The notes beneath the pieces are model-generated. The model was not told the DNA's origin. It did no database searches and was given only the letters and a program-made list of their open reading frames with translations. A stretch of 23,401 nt of DNA from CAYFWF01 sp964346815 (lineage in GTDB: Bacteria; Acidobacteriota; Aminicenantia; Aminicenantales; Aminicenantaceae), in assembly GCA_964346815.1 (NCBI GenBank), contig CAYFWF010000036.1:1-23401 (forward strand). The letters run 5' to 3'. Positions 1 through 7,743 of this stretch are shown here, piece after piece. Both the position numbers and the translations under genes were made by a program. Positions within the stretch are counted from its first letter, which is position 1; each line of letters begins with the position of its first letter.

Positions 1-495
1 ACTACACTTGACACTTTTGAAGTGGCTACTAAACCTGTTTTGATAACACACTCCAACTGCAGAGCTCTCTGCGAGGGGCATGTCAGGTGTAAAACAGATG
101 AAGCTATCAAGAGGATGGGTGAAACAGGCGGAGTAATGGGGATCACAGGTGTCAGAATGTTCGTGCGCGACAGAGAACCGACAACCATCGAACATTATCT
201 TGATCATTTCGATCATGTCGCAAACCTGATCGGCATCGAACACGTCGGGGTCGGCAGCGATAGTGATCTGGATGGGTACGACGACATGCCGGAAAACTGG
301 CAGAAGATGCTCCGTGCCGGGTACAAAGACATCTACAGGTTCCGGGAAAAGATCGACATCGAAGGGATAGATCATCCTAAGCGAATGTATGACCTGACTG
401 AAGGGCTTATCCAAAGGGGATACAATGACGAAGATATCGTCGGTGTGCTCGGCGGAAACTTCAAACGCGTCCTTTCGGAATTATGGACAGTCTAG
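1..495 (+). CDS. Membrane dipeptidase (peptidase M19), 3' part only
   Basis: The frame is open from the first base, so the gene begins upstream and only the last 164 residues are present. The family hydrolyses dipeptides with a binuclear zinc site in a TIM-like barrel. Visible are the THSNCRALC segment, matching the family SHSNARALC stretch that carries a metal-binding histidine, then GETGGVMGI (family nGGvigi), then HVGVGSDSDLDG, corresponding to the family GSDFDG loop with its catalytic-site aspartate. The C-terminal block with LTEGLIQRGY and GVLGGNFKRVL is the usual end of M19 proteins. The GSD-S-DLDG loop carries two extra residues relative to the common GSDFDG. The N-terminal HxD metal ligands lie outside the window, so activity cannot be judged. 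The family is secure; the substrate is unknown, since bacterial M19 enzymes also include D-amino-acid dipeptidases. Confidence 0.93.
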   Translation, partial: TTLDTFEVATKPVLITHSNCRALCEGHVRCKTDEAIKRMGETGGVMGITGVRMFVRDREPTTIEHYLDHFDHVANLIGIEHVGVGSDSDLDGYDDMPENWQKMLRAGYKDIYRFREKIDIEGIDHPKRMYDLTEGLIQRGYNDEDIVGVLGGNFKRVLSELWTV

Positions 496-652
496 CATCT
501 GAATTAAATACATATGCAGACGTTATACTTCGGGAATAAGCTTGCTTTTGTTCAATCTGTGTATATATTTCAGGTATTTTAAGACTTGCTCCACAAATTC
601 CACAGAATTTATCATCTTGCCCTGTGAGTGCACCGCATTTTGGACACCGCAT
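461..652 (-). CDS. Small zinc-ribbon protein (63 aa), possibly a truncated remnant
   Basis: The ORF opens with MRCPKCGALTGQDDKFCGIC, two CxxC knuckles 14 residues apart, the pattern of N-terminal zinc-ribbon domains in many bacterial and archaeal proteins. I chose the ATG at 652 because it begins exactly at the ribbon and has an AGGGA sequence upstream; the frame stays open upstream to 775, but those residues look non-coding. After the ribbon only about 40 low-character residues follow, whereas family members usually continue into a membrane segment or another domain, so this may be a truncated gene. Its 3' end overlaps the end of the dipeptidase gene on the opposite strand by 35 bp. Nothing else is seen between 496 and 813. 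The ribbon is clear; whether the gene is expressed is uncertain. Confidence 0.45.
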   Translation of the reverse strand: MRCPKCGALTGQDDKFCGICGASLKIPEIYTQIEQKQAYSRSITSAYVFNSDARLSIIPKGRV

Positions 653-813
653 GTTTTTCCCTACTTTCTTGCTGATATTCTTGGTCTTGAAAATTATAAT
701 AATCAAGCCGCTCTGAAAATCATCATATCCAAAGGAGGAAATAGCATAATTGAGGTTGGCTCTTTCTCCCTGCATTGATCATGTCGTATTTGCTGTGGTA
801 AGCTTTAGCCGGA

Positions 814-1641
814 ATGTGGAATGGGGATAATCGGCCGGGAGAAACGGAGAAACACGTTCCTCTCTCTCTTCTCTTTTTGCTCCTGTTTTCCCTGTTTTCA
901 GCTTCCTGCAGCTCAATAGAAAAAAAGGCTATAGAATCTAAAATACTAGGAGAGAAACGGGTAATGTTCGTCCGCCTTCCTGAAAACTATAAAAATTCCG
1001 CTGCGACTTATCCTGTCCTTTATATCCTGGATGGGCACAGGCTCATCGAAAAACCTTACAAAAAGATATTTGATCAGCTTGCCGAAAATGATGATATCCC
1101 CGATGTCATCATGGTGGGGATCGCTAATAAAGGCGGAACCCCACTGCGGAGCAGCCGCAACAGGGATTTTAATCCTGATGGAATGGGTGCGCAGAATTTT
1201 TTGAAGTTCATGAAACAAGAACTGATCCCGTTTATCGGTGAAAACTACCGAACGAATGCTTGCAGAGTCTTATTGGGACACTCGTCGGCCGGTCTATTCA
1301 CGATCTTCGCTCTTTTTGCTGATCCCGGACTTTTTACCGGATATATCCCATCCTGTCCGGCCCTGTCTTCGGACAATAAAACAGTATTCGATATGGCCCG
1401 GACATTCGGTATGACACAAACAGACATGAACAACTACCTGTTTATCGGGATAGGGGCAGAAGACTATTCAGGGTTTATCAGGTCCACGGAAAAGGTCGTC
1501 ACGATACTGAAAACCCAAGACCCGGAAGGATTGATTTGGGAATACCACAAATATCCCGGAGAAAACCATGACTCGACGCCCTTCCGGACATTTTCAGAGG
1601 GAGTCATCGCTTTTTTTCGCTCCTTCCCCGAAGGACGCTGA
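814..1641 (+). CDS. Alpha/beta-hydrolase lipoprotein, putative esterase (esterase D / Fes-like family)
   Basis: This 275-residue protein has the layout of the putative-esterase family that includes esterase D, Fes-type enterochelin esterases and antigen 85. After a hydrophobic segment at residues 16-31 comes Cys32 in a lipobox-like SASC, so it is probably an outer-surface or periplasmic lipoprotein. The core shows YPVLYILDG (about 66-74), where family members keep YPVLYLLDG; GHSSAG at 155-160 with Ser157 as the likely nucleophile; an acidic region near IGAED; and GENHDS near residue 254 supplying the likely catalytic His. The ATG at 814 has only a weak GGA upstream, and the n-region is unusually acidic for a signal peptide, so the start could be wrong. 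The substrate cannot be told from sequence. Confidence 0.85.
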   Translation: MWNGDNRPGETEKHVPLSLLFLLLFSLFSASCSSIEKKAIESKILGEKRVMFVRLPENYKNSAATYPVLYILDGHRLIEKPYKKIFDQLAENDDIPDVIMVGIANKGGTPLRSSRNRDFNPDGMGAQNFLKFMKQELIPFIGENYRTNACRVLLGHSSAGLFTIFALFADPGLFTGYIPSCPALSSDNKTVFDMARTFGMTQTDMNNYLFIGIGAEDYSGFIRSTEKVVTILKTQDPEGLIWEYHKYPGENHDSTPFRTFSEGVIAFFRSFPEGR

Positions 1642-1699
1642 CCATGGTATTCCCGAGGTAGCGGACGCTAGGAGTAGGCTAGCTGGGTTGAACGATGGA

Positions 1700-1830
1700 T
1701 TATGATGAATTTGATTCTTCAATAAGCTTCAAGAATCTCTTCAATCTTTCATGCAGAAGAATAATTCTGTCTTTATATTCGTCAAAAAGGTCTGTGAAGA
1801 TGGCGTCTTCGCCTTTACTTCTTTTTGCAT
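1700..1830 (-). pseudogene. Small frame-disrupted ORF with strong ribosome site
   Basis: On the minus strand an AAGGAGG followed by TCTGACAG leads to an ATG at 1830, an excellent start signal. Read from that ATG the frame gives only 29 uncharacteristic residues. The neighbouring frame, open to the TAA at 1700, encodes an amphipathic, helix-like stretch (DLFDEYKDRIILLHERLKRF) that looks more like real protein. The simplest reading is a small gene with a one-base frameshift just after its start. I do not recognise the family. The remaining decayed zone (1642-1699 and 2043-2178) shows nothing I can name. Confidence 0.25.
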
Positions 1831-1871
1831 CTGTCAGACCTCCTTTTTGTTGTTTACAAAATAACACAAAG

Positions 1872-2042
1872 GGAGTCCGTTACTGCCTGGAAGAACTTCA
1901 CCTGGTTGTGGAGCCTGCGGGGGCAGCGGGGATATCCGCCCTCCTGTCCGGAAAGGTAGAGATAAAGGGCGGACCAGTCTGCGCTGTGGTAAGCGGATCG
2001 AACTTGGATAAGAAGTATATCAAAGAAGCATTAGGACTGTAG
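1872..2042 (+). pseudogene. C-terminal fragment of threonine/serine dehydratase
   Basis: About 56 residues closely resemble the end of the catalytic domain of PLP-dependent threonine dehydratases: VVEPAGAAGISALLSG matches the family EPAGAAALAALLSG, and CAVVSGSNLD matches the VVLSGGNID phosphate-cup region near the C-terminus. The upstream part of the same frame (1695-1871) is antisense to another small ORF and shows no dehydratase features. The PLP lysine and most of the fold (roughly 270 residues) are absent. This is a 3' remnant left by deletion or rearrangement, with no recognisable start or ribosome site. Confidence 0.7.
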
Positions 2043-2178
2043 TGGAAAGGCCAGAAGATTAAAACTCGTTTGAATCAAATGAGATATCCAGCAATTAAAT
2101 TATGCGACGTTCTTATTTGTGTTTATAAGGGTTGGTGCTTGACAGCGGTTCATCCAGGAGGCTAAGGCTGTTTTTTCC

Positions 2179-4794
2179 CTAATCCAAGGAGGTCCAGTCC
2201 AGCTCATGGGTTTCCCTGCTGGCGATGATCTTTCGAAAGACCTCTTCCGGCCATTTCAAGACTCCATCCACCATCAGCAGGTCGTTTCGTATGCTGATGC
2301 CGAAGAGAAGGCCGTTTTCCTGAAGATAGGGGAGGATGGTGTGCCAGTCTTCCCTGCGGAAGGGGGTGAACTCTGCCCCGTTGAGCTGGTTTTCGGTGAC
2401 CGTGAAGTAGGGGTCGTTCAGGTAGCATGCTCCCCCTGATGCCAGGGAAAACAGGTTGTTTCCAGGATATTTCATCTCCAGTCCGATGACTTCGCCGCGC
2501 TCGTCGTAGGTCAGTCCGTTGATGATCACGAAACCGCCGCCTGTCTGTGCCCCGGCCATAAAGCTTTCCGCACAGTAATCGAGGCAGGTTCCGTTGATGA
2601 TGGCCCGGATCCGGCCCACGGCATTGATCAGGGGACGTCCCGCCGCAGAGCCCATGACGAACGCCTCCCCGCCCTTGGCCCCGTAAAGGAAAGTCTGGCC
2701 CACGTTTCCTAAGATCACTATTCTGCCTGATTTCAGGATCTGGCCCACCTGGTCCTGTGCGTCGCCGTGGACATAGATCCTGGCACCGTCCATGCCGCTG
2801 CCCAGATAGTCGCCGCTCGAGCCGTAAACGTCGATGCGCACATCTCCTGTATCCGGGCCGAGACCGCAGCCGATAAACCGGTCGCCTCTGCACCGGTAAA
2901 CGATGAAATTCCTCCAGCCGTTTGCGTGGATATTCACGATCGCCCTCGAAACCGCTTCCGGGCCGTCGTTGGGAAAGTTTCCCGCGTCGATCACCAGGGT
3001 ATCGGAAGGACCGGCGGGTTCAGGGATGTCTTTCTTCCAGGCAGTGCTCCTGTCGAGCCTGGTCATTCCCGTTCTGTTCTTCGTACCAGGTCCGGGGACA
3101 GAATCCAGGACGGTTCGAATCGCACGCTCTACTGCGGCCATCTGAAAAGTCCGCTGACCTTCCAACGGGTCCCAGCGCCTGTCGCGGAGCAGGGTCAATT
3201 CCACCACGGCCTCTTGCGGCCCTTTTTCCTTGGCCAGCTTCTTCGCTCCCTTTTCGAAGCTTTCATACCGGTTATGCTGGAGAGCCTCTATCAGCTCTGG
3301 CAGAGTCCCATGGAAAGGATTCTGAGGGGAGGCTGATGGAGGGGTCGATTCCTGGCCTTTGACCTGCATCCGGTAATCGAGCCGGACAGCCGGTAAAAAA
3401 GTTTGCTTTCGTGTTTTTGGAACCGCCTTCCCGTTGACCTGGATACCGAACTTATCACGGACATCCAGGACAGGGCGTCCGTCTCCGTTTTTCAGGGTGT
3501 ACACAAAGGCTCCACCGTCTGTACAGCTCCCTCCCCGGGCGGCCCAGTACCTGTCTGCCGATGGGGGCACCGAGGCATCCCCGGAGGCGATTTCCTCGAA
3601 GAACGCGTCGATCGCCTGCTTCTCGCTGGCGATTGCACCGAAGCTTTTTTCTCCCTCGGAAAGACAGAAAACCTGCGGTCTGAGCATGGATACGTCCGTG
3701 ATTCCGATGAGCTGCGGTGCACCCGTTCGGGGCTCGGCACGGGCTGCGATGAAAAACCAGGGTCCGTCAGGCGAACCGTGGAGATGGGCAGACTGAATGG
3801 CTCGATATATCCGTTGGCGGCGCTTGGCCAGCCGTTCGAAGTCCCCCTCGGGCGTCGGTGCCAGGGCTTCGATCACGAACTCCAAAGGATATCCGAGAAC
3901 CCTCGAGTAGAGGTCGAAAAGAAGCGCCGCAACTTCTGTATCCGTTACGAACTGAGGGGCGATTCCCCACTGTCGCAGATACTCGCAGACCGCATGATAA
4001 TTGGCAAAGTCCCCATTGTGGACCAGCGCCTCATGCAGTCCCGCAAAAGGATGTGCACCGCCGGGATGCCAGACCCTGCCTCTGGTGGGGTACCGCTGGT
4101 GTCCGATCCAGAGATGTGCCCGGAGTTCTTCCAAGCGGTAATAACGGGCGATCTCTTCGGCATACCCGACGCCTTTCAGGATCATCAGATTCCGACCGTG
4201 AGACAGGACAAAGGCCTGGGGGTTCTCCCTGTTTTCGTAGTGTTTGGCGTTCAGGCGGAAGCTGTTCTGGAACACACATTCATCCTCTGCTGCCCGAATA
4301 TCCGTGATTTCGTTCTGCTCGGCAAAGGGCTCCAGTCTCTCCGGTTTGACCCTCACAAAATACCGCCACACCAGAGGGGGCTCGATTTCGAGTCCGGTTT
4401 CCCGGTAATCCTCCATACTTTCCTGCTTTTCGGCATTGGAAATATTAAAGACGGATTCCACGAATTCTTTTTCGACCGGGCCTTTCGCTTTCTCGTCGAG
4501 GTATGCGACGTGAAGGGCATAATGGTCCTTATATTCATCGAACAGCCCCACCGCTGCCACGCCGCCTCCTTTTCCGTTTCCCCTGTTCCGCATCTGTTCG
4601 CAGGGGCGGATGATGCAGTTCCCCTTCAATTTTTCGCTGCCGATGATACCGATGACCCCGCATCCCCCTTCCAACGCCCTTTTCTTCTCGAAGGCTCTTC
4701 CTCTTATCATATTCAGGCGGCAGCGAACGGCCGCGTCTGCGGTCTTTTCTGCATCTTTTCTTTCGATCATCTTCTGTTCACTCTCTCGTTCCAT
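2179..4794 (-). CDS. Glutamine amidotransferase (class II) fused to GXGXG domain; glutamate-synthase-like subunit
   Basis: This 871-residue protein joins the first and last domains of bacterial glutamate synthase and omits the central FMN part, which is encoded next door. The class II (Ntn) amidotransferase domain starts at Cys45 (GGCGVIGIIG), so a leader of about 44 residues must be removed to expose the nucleophile, as in GltB. Other glutaminase motifs are GHQRYPT (231-237), HNGDF (259-263), TDTE (284-287) and ITDVSMLRP near 366, the counterpart of the GltS DRNGLRP loop. A linker of about 100 residues leads to the GXGXG beta-helix at about 598-780 (YGSSGDYLGSGM, GNVGQTFLYGAKGGEAF). Its start is 25 bp after the preceding gene in the same operon. 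The start is not certain: AAAGGA touches the ATG at 4794, and Met9 is possible. Expected role: glutamine hydrolysis, delivering ammonia to the neighbouring FMN subunit. Confidence 0.9.
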   Translation of the reverse strand: MERESEQKMIERKDAEKTADAAVRCRLNMIRGRAFEKKRALEGGCGVIGIIGSEKLKGNCIIRPCEQMRNRGNGKGGGVAAVGLFDEYKDHYALHVAYLDEKAKGPVEKEFVESVFNISNAEKQESMEDYRETGLEIEPPLVWRYFVRVKPERLEPFAEQNEITDIRAAEDECVFQNSFRLNAKHYENRENPQAFVLSHGRNLMILKGVGYAEEIARYYRLEELRAHLWIGHQRYPTRGRVWHPGGAHPFAGLHEALVHNGDFANYHAVCEYLRQWGIAPQFVTDTEVAALLFDLYSRVLGYPLEFVIEALAPTPEGDFERLAKRRQRIYRAIQSAHLHGSPDGPWFFIAARAEPRTGAPQLIGITDVSMLRPQVFCLSEGEKSFGAIASEKQAIDAFFEEIASGDASVPPSADRYWAARGGSCTDGGAFVYTLKNGDGRPVLDVRDKFGIQVNGKAVPKTRKQTFLPAVRLDYRMQVKGQESTPPSASPQNPFHGTLPELIEALQHNRYESFEKGAKKLAKEKGPQEAVVELTLLRDRRWDPLEGQRTFQMAAVERAIRTVLDSVPGPGTKNRTGMTRLDRSTAWKKDIPEPAGPSDTLVIDAGNFPNDGPEAVSRAIVNIHANGWRNFIVYRCRGDRFIGCGLGPDTGDVRIDVYGSSGDYLGSGMDGARIYVHGDAQDQVGQILKSGRIVILGNVGQTFLYGAKGGEAFVMGSAAGRPLINAVGRIRAIINGTCLDYCAESFMAGAQTGGGFVIINGLTYDERGEVIGLEMKYPGNNLFSLASGGACYLNDPYFTVTENQLNGAEFTPFRREDWHTILPYLQENGLLFGISIRNDLLMVDGVLKWPEEVFRKIIASRETHELDWTSLD

Positions 4795-4818
4795 TCCTTT
4801 CGCTCGCCATGACGTTTT

Positions 4819-7743
4819 TTATCGGCAATTCTGAGTGACATCGTTTTCTGGCATAAAGCTGATAAGATCCCATCGTCCTCTTAGCTGATGAATGGTGTTC
4901 ATACCCAGGTTGCGCAGGCGCCGTTCTATGGTGTCGGCCCAGCTTTTATACAGGTTGCAAATCCTGCCACAAACCCAATCGGCGGTCATCTGCGGCGCAA
5001 GATGTGGATCGGTGGTGGCGATACCGATCGGGCAGCCCCGGTCCCGCTCACAGTTGCCGCAGCGGACACAGTCGAGAGCCACCAGTTCCGCGGTTCCGAC
5101 CACCACACCGTCCGCACCCAGAGCGATGATCTTGAGAATGTCTTCGCTCGTCCGGATGCCTCCGCTGGCGATCAGGACCACCTCGTCACGAATGCCTTCT
5201 TTGACCAGGAACCGGTGTGCCTGTGCTGTGGCATATTCGATGGGCATAGCAATGTTCTTCTTGGCGATATCGGGTGCAGCTCCGGTCCCTCCATATGCAC
5301 CGTCGAGGTGGATCACGTTCGCACCCGCATAGTAGCTGCCCACCGCAACCATATCCACATCCGCGGGAGTGGCGACTTTCACCGAAACGAGTACATCCGG
5401 ATGGATGGACCGGATCCAATCCACATGTTTTTTATGATCCTCTACCGAATAAACGCTGTGAAACGGAAAAGGCGAAAACAGGTTGGTGCCCGGGACCGCT
5501 TCTCTCATGGCCGCCACTTCCGGCGTATTTTTTTCTCCCAGCAGATGTCCGCCCAGTCCCGGCTTCGCTCCCTGGGCGTACTTGAACTCGATCATGGGGG
5601 CCCGCTTGATGGTCTCTTCCCTTACTCCGAATAATCCGGTCGCCACCTGGGTGATCATATGATCGGAGTAGGGAATCAGCTCGTCCGGATAGCCGCCTTC
5701 ACCCGTGCAGGTCAGAGACCCGATTTTTTTGGCCGCCTTTGCCCGTCCCAGCATCACATTCAGAGAGATCGACCCATAGGACATTCCGCCTCCATAAACG
5801 GGCAGAGAGAGGCTTATCTTCGGTCCGGTTTTCCTCCGGTTGAGCGGTATCGTTAAATCGACCGGTCCTTTCGCCTGCGGCACTCCGGGTATGGAGGAAG
5901 CGAGAAGCATCCTGTCGAAACCGCCTCCCGAGGCACCGATCTGTTCCTCTGGCCTCAAGGTTGTCGGCGAGCCGCTTTTCGATAAGCGATACGTTTCGCG
6001 CAGCAGGGCAGGGGTCCAGCGGGGATCGCCCAGGACAGCATCGACCGGATCTTTCTGGATTTCCAGAGCTTTCCATGGACAGACATTGACGCAGCACCAT
6101 TCGTTCTCTTTACAGGCGGTGCCGATGCACCGGCTGTGGATGGGTTCATCGAGACTCGATTTGCCTTCCATCCTCCGGTGCACGCCGTATTTGCAGCTCA
6201 CCGCGCAGAGGGCGCAGTTGGTGCACCGGCTGCGGTCGACGGCCACACGCCATTCTCCGGGCTTGACGCTGAACCGGTCCGGAACCGGTTTGGCCTTAAC
6301 GGCAGGAAGCGTCTCATGGAGATCAATTTTTGAATGTACAGAGGCGGCTCTCGGCATATTCAGCGATACGGTTTTTATCCGTTCGAGAAAATTTTTTCTT
6401 TCCCGGTCGGCGAAAATCGCGCGGCCGGTTTCTCCCCGCAGCCGCCGGACATCGCGAAGCCCCATGGCTCCCAGCACTTCCAGCAGCTGGTCCTTCCAGG
6501 AGAGCATGAGGTTGATGACGCGCGACGCCCCCCACCGCGGATCGAGCTCTTCGATGTCTTTGGTGTGGAAGCTCCGGTTGTCATTTTCACCGGGAATCCA
6601 TTTCACCACATCCATGGCAATCAATAACGGGACATCCACCACTACGGCATCCGCACCCATGATGATGGTCTTGGGTATGTGTTCGGCCGCGGCGATGCCT
6701 CCCGAAGCCACCATCGTGATCCTGTCCCGAAGTCCTTCCTCGACCAGCAGTGTGTGGGCGGCGTGGAGCGCGTCCAAAAGCATGATCCCTCCGCATCCCC
6801 GCCCATGAATGCCGGCATTCAAATGAATGGTCTCCGCTCCTCTGCGCACGAGTTCCAGAATCTCTTTCTCCACATTGGCGGAAACGGGAACATGGATGAT
6901 GGTGAGCAGATTGGAATTGATCTCTCTTGCCCGGGCGATTCCGGCGATCTGGTCCCCGTCAGGATCGAACTCCGCGATGGTCGCCCATTCGATGATGTCG
7001 CTGTACCGTTCTATTTCGGACGGCTTCAACCGGATCAAAAGGTGGCTGTAGTAATCCTTGAGCTCCTCGGTGGCGTATTTTGCAGGGATGGTCAGATAGG
7101 TGGTGAGTTTGCTCGCGGCCAAAGCCAGTGAAGACAGGACTTCCATGCCGGGAAAAGACGGCATCAGGCCGAAAATGACCGGGATGGGTATTTCCCTGTT
7201 GAGGGGAATATGAGATTTCAGGTTTCCTCTCTCATCGAAGACCATCCCGCACAGGTCTCTGATCATCTGGCCCAGAGCGACACTGGTCGCAATGTGTTCC
7301 CTGCCGTGGATCCCGTCCCGGGTGGGCCGGACGATTTCGGACATGTCTGTCCAGATATTATCGTAATACCCGCCGTCGAAAGGTCCCCGGTAGCCGGAAC
7401 CGCTGACCGGGATCTTGCCGTGCTCGGCCTGCTCTAAAATAGAGCGGATACGCTCGGGTGTGTATGTCCCGTCGCCGAGGGCAAGAAATTCCTCGTTCGG
7501 GTGCATACTCAGCGCTTCTCTCGGGCACCGCAGGATACATGCAAAACAGTTCCGGCAGCAGTTGTCCTTCGGGTCTGCCATTTTACGAGGGTCGTCCTCC
7601 GAGCGCGCATGACAGTCGTAGATACACGCTTCGATGCAGATGCCGCAGTTGATACACCGTCCGCTGCGGAGGAGGCGGTAAGGAGTGACGATAGGGTAGC
7701 GTGAAGGCGTGTGTCTGGGGGAAAGGCGTTTCGGCCGGGTCAA
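4819..7743 (-). CDS. Tandem ferredoxin / glutamate synthase FMN-domain protein (duplicated, 974 aa)
   Basis: The protein is two homologous halves. Half one has an 8Fe-8S ferredoxin module (C30, C33, C36, C40; C63, C66, C69, C73) and a glutamate-synthase-like barrel (about 130-450) with MSEIVRPTRDGIHG. It has HLNAGIHGRGCGG where the active barrel has HLDGAYGGTGAAP, and no 3Fe-4S cysteines. Half two has a second ferredoxin module (C507, C510, C513, C517, then irregular C539, C544, C550, C551, C555) and a complete GltB-type barrel: GGGMSYGSIS (651-660), TGEGGY (680-685), QGAKPGLGG (724-732), IASGGIRTSEDI and the 3Fe-4S motif CVRCGNCERDRGCPIG (892-907). Both halves end in related tails (LSWKDQLLEVLGAMGLRDV; YKSWADTIERRLRNLGMNTI). 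The start is TTG, overlapping the upstream stop as TTGA behind AAGGAGG. It likely makes glutamate from 2-oxoglutarate and ammonia; the first half may be structural or an electron relay. Confidence 0.9.
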   Translation of the reverse strand: MTRPKRLSPRHTPSRYPIVTPYRLLRSGRCINCGICIEACIYDCHARSEDDPRKMADPKDNCCRNCFACILRCPREALSMHPNEEFLALGDGTYTPERIRSILEQAEHGKIPVSGSGYRGPFDGGYYDNIWTDMSEIVRPTRDGIHGREHIATSVALGQMIRDLCGMVFDERGNLKSHIPLNREIPIPVIFGLMPSFPGMEVLSSLALAASKLTTYLTIPAKYATEELKDYYSHLLIRLKPSEIERYSDIIEWATIAEFDPDGDQIAGIARAREINSNLLTIIHVPVSANVEKEILELVRRGAETIHLNAGIHGRGCGGIMLLDALHAAHTLLVEEGLRDRITMVASGGIAAAEHIPKTIIMGADAVVVDVPLLIAMDVVKWIPGENDNRSFHTKDIEELDPRWGASRVINLMLSWKDQLLEVLGAMGLRDVRRLRGETGRAIFADRERKNFLERIKTVSLNMPRAASVHSKIDLHETLPAVKAKPVPDRFSVKPGEWRVAVDRSRCTNCALCAVSCKYGVHRRMEGKSSLDEPIHSRCIGTACKENEWCCVNVCPWKALEIQKDPVDAVLGDPRWTPALLRETYRLSKSGSPTTLRPEEQIGASGGGFDRMLLASSIPGVPQAKGPVDLTIPLNRRKTGPKISLSLPVYGGGMSYGSISLNVMLGRAKAAKKIGSLTCTGEGGYPDELIPYSDHMITQVATGLFGVREETIKRAPMIEFKYAQGAKPGLGGHLLGEKNTPEVAAMREAVPGTNLFSPFPFHSVYSVEDHKKHVDWIRSIHPDVLVSVKVATPADVDMVAVGSYYAGANVIHLDGAYGGTGAAPDIAKKNIAMPIEYATAQAHRFLVKEGIRDEVVLIASGGIRTSEDILKIIALGADGVVVGTAELVALDCVRCGNCERDRGCPIGIATTDPHLAPQMTADWVCGRICNLYKSWADTIERRLRNLGMNTIHQLRGRWDLISFMPENDVTQNCR

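Noticed and set aside
3403..4812. 469-residue open frame on the plus strand, antisense to the amidotransferase-GXGXG gene
   Set aside because: It lacks any recognisable domain and fully overlaps a gene with clear motifs; GC-rich third positions produce such long antisense frames.
5840..6808. 322-residue plus-strand frame inside the glutamate synthase gene
   Set aside because: Low-complexity Ser/Arg/Pro-rich translation, no ribosome site, antisense to a well-supported gene.
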